Assembly: GCF_036323735.1 (NCBI RefSeq)
Contig: NC_086020.1
Location: forward strand, 91,026,210 to 91,090,209
From: Rattus norvegicus
Taxonomy: Eukaryota > Chordata > Mammalia > Rodentia > Muridae
Reading direction: 5' to 3'
Length of the DNA stretch: 64,000 nt
This document shows, in pieces, positions 45,818-55,285 of this stretch. Numbering within the stretch: position 1 is the stretch's first letter; every line of letters starts with the position of its first letter. A model generated the notes under the pieces. The model saw only the letters and a program-made list of their open reading frames with translations, did no database searches and had not been told where the DNA came from. A program made the translations under genes and the position numbers.

Positions 45818-46894
45818 TTAGTTTCTTGCTTCTTCTAGGGTATAGCTTGCCTCCTTATGTTGGGCTTTACCATTTATTATCCTTTGTAGTGCTGGATTTG
45901 TAGAAAGATATTGTGTAAATTTGGTTTTGTCATGGAATATCTTGGTTTCTCCATCTATGTTAATTGAGAGTTTTGCAGGATACAGTAACCTGGGCTGGCA
46001 TTTGTGTTCTCTTAGGGTCTGTATGACATCAGTCCAGGATCTTCTGGCCTTCATAGTTTCTGGCGAGAAGTCTGGTGTGATTCTGATAGGTCTGCCTTTA
46101 TATGTTACTTGACCTTTTTCCCTTACTGCTTTTAATATTCTTTCTTTATTTTGTGCGTTTGGTGTTTTGACTATTATGTGACGGGATGTGTTTCTTTTCT
46201 GGTCCAATCTATTTGGAGTTCTGTAGGCTTCTTGTATGCCTATGGGTATCTCTTTTTTTAGGTTAGGGAAGTTTTCTTCTATGATTTTGTTGAAGATATT
46301 TACTGGTCCTTTGAGCTGGGAGTCTTCACTCTCTTCTATACCTATTATCCTTAGGTTTGATCTTCTCATTGAGTCCTGGATTTCCTGTATGTTTTGTACC
46401 AGTAGCTTTTTCCGCTTTACATTATCTTTGACAGTTGAGTCAATGATTTCTATGGAATCTTCTGCTCCTGAGATTCTCTCTTCCATCTCTGGAATTCTGT
46501 TGGTGAAGCTTGTATCTACAGCTCCTTGTCTCTTCTTTTGGTTTTCTATATCCAGGGTTGTTTCCATGTGTTCTTTCTTGATTGCTTCTATTTCCATTTT
46601 TAATTCCTTCAACTGTTTGATTGTGTTTTCCTGGAATTCTTTCAGGGATTTTTGCGATTCCTCTCTGTAGGCTTCTACTTGTTTATTAATGTTTTCCTGT
46701 GTTTCCCTAAGGGAGTTCTTCACGTCTTTCTTGAAGTCCTCCAGCATCATGATCAAATATGATTTTGAAACAAGATCTTGCTTTTCTTATGTGTTTGGAT
46801 ATTCCATGTTTGTTTTGGTGGGAGAATTGGGCTCCGATGATGCCATGTAGTCTTGGTTTCTTTTGCTTGTGTTCCTGCGCTTGCCTCTCGCCAT
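45818..46894 (-). pseudogene. L1 ORF1, nearly intact, one nonsense codon
   Basis: The ATG at 46894 (MARGK) and the stop at 45818 give the family's expected length of about 358 codons. The only obvious lesion is an in-frame TAA at 46789-46787 (codon 36). From the methionine at 46756 a 312-codon frame is open, covering the coiled coil (ELKMEIEAIKKEHMETTLD), the RRM-like domain (SNLRIIGIEES to NKERILKAVREKGQ) and the C-terminal domain (RPIRITPDFSPETMKARRS). Internal initiation could in principle yield an N-terminally short protein; that is inference. Confidence 0.92.
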
Positions 46895-47812
46895 CAGATT
46901 ATCTCTAGTGTTACTTTGTTCTGCTGTTTCTGACAGTGGCTAGACTGTCCTATAAGCCTGTGTGTCAGGAGTGCTGTAGACCTGTTTTCCTCTCTTTCAG
47001 TCAGTTATGGGGACAGAGTGTTCTGTTTTAGGGCGTGTAGTTTTTCCTCTCTACAGGTCTTCAGCTGTTCCTGTGGGCCTGTGTCTTGAGTTCACTAGGC
47101 AGCTTTCTTTCAGCAGAAAAGTTGGTCTTACCTGTGGTCCCGAGGCTCAAGTTAGCTCGTGGGGTGCTGCCCACGGGCTCTCTGCAGCGGCAGCAACCAG
47201 GAAGACCTGTGCCGCCCCTTCCGGGGGCTTCAGTGCACCAGGGTTCCCGATGGCCTTTAGTGTTTTCCTCTGGTGTCCGAGATGTGTGTGCAGAGAGCAG
47301 TCTCTTCTGGTTTCCCAGGCTTGTCTGCCTCTCTGAAGGTTTAGCTCTCCCTCCCACGGGATTTGGGTGCAGAGAACTGTTTATCCGGTCTGTTTCCCTC
47401 AGGTTCCGGCGGTGTCTCAGGCAGGGGTCCTGCCGCTCCTGGGCCCTCCCCGACGGGAGCCCAGAGGCCTTATATAGTTTCCTCTTGGGCCAGGGATGTG
47501 GGCAGGGGTGGGCAGTGCTGGTGGTGTCTTCCGCTCTGCAGCCTCAGGAGTGCCCACCTGACCAGGCGGTGAGGCCTCTTTCCCAAGGGGTCTGGGAGCA
47601 GAGAGCTGCTGCCGGCTGGGATCCGCGGGAGTGGGACCTCCGGCAAACACAGGACGTGCCCGGTCCTAGATGAACTCTGCCTCTGTGTGTCCCGATCTCA
47701 CCAGTCAGCTCTCTTGCAGCAGACAAGTTGGTCTTACCTGTGGTCTCGAGGCTCAAATTTGCTCGCGGGGTGCTGCCCATGGGCTCTCTGCGGCAGCAGC
47801 AACCAGGAAGCC
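46895..47812 (-). promoter_or_regulatory. L1Rn 5' UTR with tandem promoter monomers, GC/CpG-rich
   Basis: GTTGGTCTTACCTGTGG occurs at 47121 and 47727, with similar flanks, giving a 606-bp period like the 601 bp in the sense copy at 29538. The block 47150-47660 has the highest visible CpG density in the window. In rodent L1s this region carries the internal promoter. Confidence 0.8.
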
Positions 47813-47824
47813 ACCTTTAATTTT

Positions 47825-47956
47825 TATTTAATCATTAATTATAGCCAAAATGTTTGAAAACCCTCATATATGGGCACTTTATCAATGGTACTTTTATCTT
47901 TCACCCCCACCTCAAACTCCTCATATCCTCTCTCCTTCTGTCTTTGAGTATTCTGT

Positions 47957-47988
<32 letters not shown>

Positions 47989-48008
47989 CAGGGAGAGAGA
48001 AACACACA

Positions 48009-48106
<98 letters not shown>

Positions 48107-48320
48107 TCACATGTGTCTTCAATCTACTCAGCCTACTTAGCATTGGTCCTATATCGATATGTTCAGGGATGACCACTTGGGATTCCATATCCTATGGATG
48201 TAGGAGCTCATTCAATAGAAGACTAGGTCCCTCTATTCCATTTATGATCTGTGTTTCTTTATCTGGGGACAGTGGCCCTGTGGAATTGAGAAAGAAGATT
48301 GGTGACCTTCTGTTCATATA
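47825..48320 (-). mobile_element. Probable old L1 (Lx-type) 3' UTR, antisense
   Basis: TTCAGGGATGACCACTTGGG, GAGCTCATTCAATAGAAGAC and CTTTATCTGGGGACAGTGGC resemble an antisense Lx 3' UTR block that also appears as GGGGTGATTACTTGGCATTG at about 58277. A long CA/GA microsatellite lies inside it. The young antisense L1 (to 47812) abuts its left side. Confidence 0.5.
47958..48103. repeat. Compound (CA)n-(CA)n-(GA)n microsatellite
   Basis: CA at 47958-47988, a short AACAGGGAGAGAGAAA spacer, CA at 48002-48026, then GA to 48103 with one AAGA interruption at about 48060. The 96- and 160-codon frames across it are repeat readings. Confidence 0.95.
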
Positions 48321-49465
48321 CAGACTGTTGGAATAGGACTCTGCCACAAAAGAAAGCAGGATCAAAGCCAAAGGAGCTCTGTAAGGCAATTTACTCCAGT
48401 GCAGGAGGGTGTGGAGTCATCTGAACATAGAAAAGTGAGCACGTGAAGAGTAAACCTCACTTACTGTTTATTCCCACACATGTCTCATATCACTGATGGA
48501 AGTTCTGCTCTCAAGACCTGGCCATGAAGTGAAACAGTGTGAAGGAGAGGAGTCTCAGGAATCCTGGGGCTTGAATAAGCAGACATGTACCAAAGGGTTT
48601 CAAAAGATGGTAGAGGTTTTTGGAAGATTGGCTGCTAATGTTTGAAGCTTTGGAGTCAGTCAGAGGAATTTGAACTACATGAAGAGATTTGGTAAAGTTC
48701 TGGCAGTTAATGCAAAGATAAATTAGCTCAGTTGTATGTCTGTCCTTTATCTTCTATAAAAAATGCAGTAGAGTCACTTGATAGAAAAAATTAAGATTTT
48801 TTCCCCTCTTTCTCTCTCCTTTGTAAACAAATCCATTTTATTCACCAATCCTCTGTTTCCTAACATAGAGCGACTCTCTGTGGCGTGTTTATGGATTGAT
48901 GTGAGTCTTCACATATGTTCATTTTGCATTCTCTTTCTGACAAGGTGTAAACAAATTAATATCTACTCCCTCTCGGCAGGAGAAAGAAATGGAATCCCAG
49001 GAGAGGGTGTGGTGGCAGTGCCCCTTTCCTTCTCACTAAGGAGTGTTAACAGCACCACTCCAGCTGCTCTCTGGTGTTCTGCCTGTTTGCTCTGATGAAG
49101 GTGCCAAACATTCTCTAAGGGGCCACAGCGATATCAGCTCCATGGTGTCTACAATGGTGGTTAACATAGAGAGCGTAGTCTATAGAGAGCTTTAAAAACA
49201 CCAACCACTTAATGTGAACAGTTTTCAAGTGAAGATTTTCAACTAAATCTTACTTAAGATTTTTTGAGATTTTAAAACTGTCTGGTAAACAGAGAAAGAT
49301 TTTTTTTTCTGTATGGTGTTACTAAGCTGCATGTTTTCCTCTAACAAGATCTAAGTTCATAGAACCTGCAGTGACATCAAGGTTCATAACTAGAATCACA
49401 ATCAACTGAGCTAAAACTTTGAATCCAAACACATAAAACTTAAGAAAAATAAAGGTACCATGGCA
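48321..49465. other. Unassigned stretch
   Basis: No recognised gene. Part of it (48321-48560) may extend the old L1 to the left. The 105-codon frame at 48778-49095 has no recognisable domain. Confidence 0.4.
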
Positions 49466-49467
49466 TG

Positions 49468-49932
49468 GCATTCGTAGTGACTTTTCTTGTTGTCAACTTG
49501 AATATATCTGTAATGAGTTACCATCCAGATGGGATGCCCATGGGAGATGCTCTGCTTGGTTTGCACCTGGGGAATCCACTTCTGGTCTGGATCTTTGAAG
49601 AAGGAAGACACACCTCTGATTTGGGTCTGGAGGCTGCAAGACACACCTTTAATCTGGGCCATCCCTCTTCTGGAAGCCTATATAAGGACTTGGATGAGGG
49701 AACATCTTGCTTTTTGCCTATGTGTCCTCCCTTTGCTAACACATCCATTCTTTCACTGACATTAAAGTCCACTTCTTTGTGATTCTAGCATATACGGAAA
49801 ACTTGTTGAGGAAGCCAACCTTGTGGAACTGAGCAACTACTAGATTCTTGGACTTTCCTTCCATTGCTGGATTAGTTGGAAATGTATCCTGTTGGTTGTT
49901 CCAATAAGCCCCTTTTCTATATATACAGAGAG
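49468..49932 (+). mobile_element. Rodent LTR-like repeat (host of the nested LTR), main part
   Basis: GTTGTCAACTTGAATATATC, CACACCTTTAATCTGGGCC, a TATA box in CCTATATAAGG (about 49678-49688), TTGTGGAACTGAGCAACTAC, ATTCTTGGACTTTCC and CAATAAGCCCCTTTTCTAT occur in the order of a common rodent LTR/RMER-type repeat that I cannot name. It breaks at 49932 and resumes at 50274-50307 (ATTCAATTCATAAGTTGTGT to GGCTAATACAAC), consistent with a later insertion between them. The open frames here are chance. Confidence 0.6.
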
Positions 49933-50268
49933 TGTGATGATTTGCATATGCTTGGAGCAGGAAGTGGCACTATTAGAAGGTGTGGCCTTGTTGGAGGAAG
50001 TGTGTCACTGTGGAGGTGGGCTTGGAGGCCCTCCTCCTACCTGTCTGAGGATGCCCAGTTTGTTCCTGGCTTCCCTTGGGTGAAGATGTAGAACTCAGTT
50101 CCTCCTGGACCATGCCTGCCTGGATACAGCTATGCTGCCATGCACCTACCTTGATGATAATGAACTGAACCTCTTAACCTGTAAGCCAGTCCCAATCAAA
50201 TGTTGTTCTTTATAAAACTTACATTGGTCTTGGTGCCTGTTCACAGCAATAAAACCCTAACTAAGACA
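49933..50268 (+). mobile_element. ORR1-like MaLR solo LTR with 5-bp duplication
   Basis: A 336-bp LTR starting TGTGATGATTTGCATATG and ending CTAAGACA, with GGCACTATTAGAAGGTGTGG, CACTGTGGAGGTGGGCTT and CTGTAAGCCAGTCCCAAT between. It is flanked by GAGAG at 49928-49932 and 50269-50273, the 5-bp target duplication expected of ERVL/MaLR integration. With no internal region it is a solo LTR left by recombination. Confidence 0.8.
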
Positions 50269-50273
50269 GAGAG

Positions 50274-50307
50274 AGATTCAATTCATAAGTTGTGTGGCTA
50301 ATACAAC
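50274..50307 (+). mobile_element. 3' remainder of the host LTR-like repeat
   Basis: ATTCATAAGTTGTGTGGCTA to ATACAAC corresponds to the usual end of the repeat interrupted at 49932. Confidence 0.5.
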
Positions 50308-51032
50308 ATTGATATTGTTATGTTTGGGTTAGTTTCAGAACTAAGGACAAGTTTTTAAATAAAGAAAAACAATAAAAAGTCCACAATAGTTCTATCAGCT
50401 TTTTGAAAACTATTTTATGTTGCACAGAGATATTAATTATAGAAGCAATGCTCTATAATGAAAAATTACTCTACAAAAATTCCACACTCATATATTTTAC
50501 TGTAGCCAAGTAAAGACTAAAAACAATGGGTTCAGAATCTTGAACCCAGAGGCTGCTGGGGTTAAGAACTAGGATTTCTTCTGGAATGCTTAGTAAATTT
50601 CTTTCTAGTGACATGCAAACTTAATGAATAAAGAAAGAAAAGACTATTCTACTTCTAGTTTCTGGAATTCGGTGATTCTAGAACACTATATAAATCACTA
50701 CAGATCAGCCAGATCTTTTAAAGCACAGCCATTTTAAATTCATACAGAGCAGCCAAGAGGTCTGCTGAGGGCACTTCCTCCAGACATAAGAATTATTACA
50801 ACTGGGGCAATCTGGGCATTCTGTGAGTTCTAGGTTTCCCAACAGCGTCCAATCATATATTGCAGGCAGGATTCAAAGGAAGTGGTGGACTCGTCACTAT
50901 GGTTGGAGGGAAGAAGTTAGTGAGAAGAGATTAGTGAACTTTATACAGAGTAGAAGGAAAACAATGTTAGAACTCTGAGAAGAACACTTTGCTGGGGCAC
51001 AATAGGAGAAACATGTGGAGTGTATGTTTCAT
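50308..51032. other. Unassigned stretch
   Basis: No recognised gene or interspersed repeat. Confidence 0.4.
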
Positions 51033-51045
51033 AAAAAGAATCTCC

Positions 51046-51077
51046 CCCAGCTCCGGAAAAAAGAACCAAAAAAAAAA
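51046..51077 (+). mobile_element. Severely 5'-truncated ID element
   Basis: Only the last bases of an ID element (CCCAGCTCCGGAAAAAAGAACC plus A tail) are present, flanked by perfect 13-bp duplications, AAAAAGAATCTCC at 51033-51045 and 51078-51090. The insert is about 32 bp. Confidence 0.85.
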
Positions 51078-51090
51078 AAAAAGAATCTCC

Positions 51091-51590
51091 ATTTTTCAGA
51101 AGTGCTTTTCCATTTAGCTATTTCCAGTATACTGTATGTGGTTACTAAGGCTACATTTACTACTATGTGAATGACAGCATTTTGCATTGACTTGTATTCA
51201 GTTCTGGGAATTGGAGGTGAGTTTGAGACACTGCATATCTCTGTCTTGCAAAGAAGCTGTGCAAACAAGGACTATGCAAATAGTGGCAGCCTTGACTGAC
51301 TCCTGCTGGTTCTTGGAATTGGAGCTGCAACTCTGGAGTCCCACTACAGTAGTCTCAGGCTCACAGTTTGGCTGGACACAAAGCTTTTCTTTTTGGGACA
51401 TCTCAACAAGCTTACAACATCTTAGTGTTTGGAAGCCACTCCATTTTCTCAGGCTAATACCCTTGAATAGACACTGATCAAAGTCTCAGATTGCTTTATT
51501 GAACCTATGTTATGCTTTGTAAAAGTGAGAAAGGAGCCAAGGATAAGTTTCATAGAGCCAGGTATGGTAAAGGTGGGAGTAGGTGCCTCA
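51091..51590. other. Unassigned stretch
   Basis: Overlapping 96- and 67-codon frames on opposite strands near 51187-51477 have no recognisable domain. No repeat recognised. Confidence 0.4.
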
Positions 51591-51710
51591 GTGGGCCTAT
51601 GCTGAAGCAACTCTTCCCCGTGAGGTACCAGACATACCATGGGTATAGTATAGTACAGAGTTTATTGAGGGCATGGGGAAGGGGATAGGGAAGGGAGGAG
51701 AGAGAGGGAG

Positions 51711-51785
<75 letters not shown>

Positions 51786-52100
51786 TGAGACTGAGAGGAA
51801 GAGAGACTGGCCAGAAGCATGTGGTAGAACTGGTGGGGGGTGAGGGAAGAGAGGCTGAAAGTGGTCAGGGAAAGAACAGGCAGAGAGAGTAAGACAGGGA
51901 GGAGAAGTCAAGCAGCCTCTTTTACAGTAAGCCAGGCCTACCTGGCTGTTGCCCTGTAACCTTGGGGCAGAGCTTAGAAGGAATGCTAAAAGCCTAGTTC
52001 TGGATACTCTATGCAGAAAGGGTTAATGACCCTGCATTATAAAACTCAATTTAAAGTGGAAAGACAGGTGGGAAGACTAGGGACAGGGGTTACATCATTA
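51591..52100 (-). mobile_element. Rodent LTR-like sequence, antisense, with (GA)n
   Basis: On the minus strand an AATAAA signal (antisense of 51661-51666) is followed by ACTCTGTACTATACTATACC. Upstream lie a GA-expanded leader and a block with GGTAGGCCTGGCTTACTGTA and AGCTCTGCCCCAAGGTTACA. The layout resembles an ERV LTR common in rodents, but the family is not assigned and TG/CA ends were not located. Confidence 0.45.
51700..51790. repeat. (GA)n microsatellite
   Basis: More than 35 GA units with a few AAAG interruptions. The minus-strand 104-codon frame across it is a repeat reading. Confidence 0.92.
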
Positions 52101-52179
52101 CAAATGTCAAAGGATACATTATAAGGTTAGGTATAAAGTAGTCACCCACCTAAAAACATTCAAAAAATTGCCACATTTT

Positions 52180-52625
52180 CATCATTTATTTATCAGTGGA
52201 CAGGCATCTATATTATTTTAATTTCTTGACTATTGTGAATATAGAAACAATACAGATGGATGGATAAGCATGTATCTTTATACTGGGATATGGAATGTAC
52301 TCAAGTGATATAACTTGGTCTTATAGTAGTTCTATTTCTAGACTTAGATTTTTAAAAAGGGAATTTCTATACTTATTTCTACAGTGGCTAAACCATTCAC
52401 ATGTCCATCAGTAGAGAGTAATTGTTCCCTTTCTCCATATCCACACAATATCGATCCCGCTTTTGTTGGTGGTGGTAGTTTTGTTTGTTTTTGTTTGTTT
52501 GTTTTTATCATAGCCATTCTGACAGAGATGAATCTCACGTCATTTTCATTTGTGTTTCCCTGGTGGAAAAGAAGGTGGAACATATTTCTTAGCCATTTGT
52601 ATGCTTTCTATATAGATGTGGGTTT
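52180..52625 (-). mobile_element. Ancient mammalian L1 (L1M-type) ORF2 fragment, antisense
   Basis: The order CATTTATTTATCAGTGGACA, TTGACTATTGTGAATAT, ATGTCCATCAGTAGAGAG, TTTCTCCATATCCACACAAT, TCATAGCCATTCTGACAGAG, CATTTGTGTTTCCCTGGTGG and TTAGCCATTTGTATGCTTTC is the antisense ORF2 C-terminal region shared by old mammalian L1s. It is much more diverged than the rodent copies and predates them. A TTTG expansion occupies about 52484-52506. Confidence 0.7.
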
Positions 52626-53165
52626 AATTTGACTTTTCCAGAGTGATTAGTAAATCACTGAGAAACTATGGAGCAGAGAGACTGCATGGGTATAATGGAT
52701 TAAAGGGAAGTGGTTGAATAGGGAGGTATAAACTTGGGTTTTGGGGTGAGGAGTGAAGGGTAGAGAAGGATAAAAAATAATGAATCTAAAACCAATAAAG
52801 TCATTACATAAGTGTTGGCAGTTGAAAAGCATAAATTACTTTCAATGCAGACAGCATAATTTACATAAAAAATTGTCAACATATTTGTATAGATTTGCTT
52901 TGGAAAAATAATGACTAAGGTGGTATTAAAATATCTGTAAAATTTGAAATATTCCCATGGTATAAATAATTTTGTCCAACTTTATTAATAATTTTCTTGG
53001 ATACTGAAATATTAGGTACAAAGAATATGCAGTAAACATTTGTGTACATTTGTAAGTAAATTGATATTGTTCCTTCAAAGATATAAATAAAAGTAATGAC
53101 TCAGTAGGATACAATTTTATGTAATACAGTGCTGTTCTTTTTTATAAATATTTGTTTATGTATTT
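52626..53165. other. Unassigned AT-rich stretch
   Basis: No supported feature. Confidence 0.4.
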
Positions 53166-53167
53166 AA

Positions 53168-53610
53168 TTGTTTATTATTTATTGTGTGTGTGCACTTATG
53201 TGTGTATGTGTGTGTATGTGTGCATATGTGTGTGTTTGTGTGTACTCTTACCACAACATGCATATGGAGTTCAGAGGACAAACTTTAGAAAATGTTTTGG
53301 GGGCTGGACAGATAGCTCCAAAGTTAAGTGAATGCACTGTTTCTGTGGAGGACTGGAGTTTGGTTCCCAGCACCCATTTGTGGGATAATCCAACCACTTC
53401 TTGCCAATATGGACACTGCACTCATGTACACAAATACACAATCAGATATACACACATAAACAATGTTAAAATTTAAAATAACAAATAAAGAAATAATTTG
53501 TTCTTTCCTTTCACTGTGAGAAAGCTAAATATCAAAATCAGGTTATCAGACCTGGCTGGAAGCTCCTTTATCCACTGAGCTCTATCTCTCAGGCTCAAAA
53601 AAATGTACTA
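53168..53610 (-). mobile_element. B2/B3-related SINE with TG-rich tail, antisense, interrupted
   Basis: The left arm has a TG-rich stretch and ACCACAACATGCATATGGAG, TTCAGAGGACAAACTTTAG. The right arm has GTTCTTTCCTTTCACTGTGA, AGGTTATCAGACCTGGCTGG and CTTTATCCACTGAGCTCTAT. The two arms join into one known rodent SINE type if the insert at 53298-53505 is removed. Confidence 0.55.
53298..53505 (+). mobile_element. B2/B3 SINE, sense, nested in the antisense SINE
   Basis: GGGGGCTGGACAGATAGCTCC and GGTTCCCAGCACCCATTTGT match the A- and B-box regions of B2/B3. It ends in an A/CA-rich tail. ATGTTTTG before it and ATAATTTG after it may be a degraded target-site duplication. Confidence 0.65.
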
Positions 53611-55255
53611 ATAAGTGAAAAACTCAAGTTTTGTTTTCATTCTGTTCCTAACATCTGATATACAAATTACACTTTTAGTAAAGAATGTTGAAATTTTTTA
53701 CTACTAATAAAGTATTTGTCTAAACCATTATAAGTTTGAGTTATTAAAGTCCCTACTTATCTCTCTGATGATTTCATGATGTTCATCAAATCAAAGAAAA
53801 CAGTTTACTTTGCTTTAACTCCCATTTTCTCTCACAAGTCTGATGGGTCCTCCAGCCTAAACTACAGCTATCTCATAGCTTGTGAGAATGAGGCAGCCCC
53901 ATGGTCTTCGTTCTCTCAAAGGCTTATGGGTTCTACTTATGGATGGGAAACAGCCCCACCTATAGCTCTGGAAATATTGTCATCATACATGAAAAGATAG
54001 CTGCCTATCTATGGCTCTGGTTAGTGTTGCCCTAAAATAATATTAAATACACTATCTTTTTAAGTATTATTTTATTGTTTGTAAACGTGTTTCTACATTT
54101 CTCATTCCCTTTCTCTTACCCAAGGTGTTTGTTCCCCAAACTATGCACAGATTACACAGCAATGGTAACCTAAGAACTGGGGCCATGGGACAGTTAAGGG
54201 ACAGTGGCCTGTTACTAATGGAAACCAATATTCTTCCTGTGGTGATCCCTGGTATTTCTCATGTCATTTGAATAATGAAGCAACATTTGTTCTCACAAAG
54301 TTTAAGTTGTAGAAAAGACAAGATTGGCACAGTGGCCTTGGAAGTGTGCTACTTATTTGGCAGTTTTTAGTATTTCTTAAAATTACAAAATATTGAATAT
54401 TTTACCCAAGGAATTGTGCTACTGACCATATATATGTAGCAACTTCAGTATCATCATTAACAATTAAGTTAGTTTTATCCTAATTAAAATAAAACAACAC
54501 AATATTAATAGAATAAAGCAACATACTATTGAAAAAAAGGTTCATTTCTATCAATTTGGCCAAAAACAATTTATAGTGTTTGTTGGCTGAGCTTAAAGGT
54601 ACATAAGAATCCTAACACCTGGATAGCAAATAAATAATTAGATTCCATAGAAATGACTTTATATTCTGGAAGTATTTTTAAGAGTTCAGGGAAATCCTAA
54701 ATGCTAAATGGTAAAATCTAATCTCAGATTGTTAACTTCTGTTATGTAAATAGTGGTACAGACCATGCTACATAGTCTGTACACATATGACATTTTTTTA
54801 ACCTAAGAAAGGAGACAATATTGACTGTCTTTGTATGTTCTACATTACATGACAATTTTAAGCTAAAACCAGTTCTGTCATTTCATATTGCCTAAAGCAA
54901 ATATAAATCATAATGTTCCTATTTCCCTATTTATTAATTTGGTCCTAAATAAATATTGTTTTTACCCTAAAAGAAATACTTTTTAAAAGTTGTCAAACTC
55001 TATTTTTGAAAATCTGTTGTGGTTTCCATGCAGAGAGATTTTATCTTCCCTTTATCTGTTTAAACATAACAGAAAGTTCTTCAAACTCAAAGACCATGGT
55101 GTTGGATATACCCAGGCTTTGGTATCTTAATTTGCATACAGTCTTTTTTTTACACCAACTTTTACATTTCTATGGAGTTGTTTATGTCACATTGTTTTTA
55201 ACTCATCAATACCTTAAGAGAGTTGATATTTTGCAATTTTCTTGAACTCTAGCAC
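53611..55255. other. Unassigned AT-rich stretch
   Basis: No recognised gene or repeat. The 74-codon frame at 53776-54000 has no identifiable domain. Confidence 0.4.
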
Positions 55256-55285
55256 ATATATATATATGTATATATATATATATAT
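55256..55285. repeat. (TA)n microsatellite
   Basis: Alternating TA with one TGTA interruption. Confidence 0.9.

Larger units (their letters stand above)
41221..47812 (-). mobile_element. Near full-length L1Rn, antisense
   Basis: Read on the minus strand: 5' UTR with tandem monomers (47812 to 46895), ORF1 (46894 to 45818), ORF2 (45758 to 41944) and a 3' UTR with the G-rich block and ATTAACTTGAG-type terminus at a T run (41221-41233). At 6.6 kb it is the most complete element here and the best internal reference for the others. Several frameshifts and a stop disable both ORFs. I could not find a target-site duplication at the ends I assigned. The last bases before 47812 (CAGCAACCAGGAAG on the plus strand) stop within a partial second promoter monomer, so the 5' end is slightly truncated or lies within the monomer array. 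Confidence 0.95.

Noticed and set aside
47086..47673. 195-codon open frame on the plus strand in a GC-rich island
   Set aside because: It is the antisense reading of the L1Rn 5' UTR; GC richness lowers stop frequency. The CpG-rich block is an L1 promoter, not a host CpG-island gene start.
41200..47830. Target-site duplication for the near full-length antisense L1
   Set aside because: No convincing match between the sequence left of 41221 and right of 47812; only short, shifted similarities.
47854..48336. 160-codon open frame
   Set aside because: It translates CA/GA microsatellite into His-Thr and Arg-Glu runs; repeat reading, not a gene.
51597..51911. Minus-strand 104-codon serine/leucine-rich frame
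   Set aside because: Reading through a GA microsatellite inside an LTR-like sequence.
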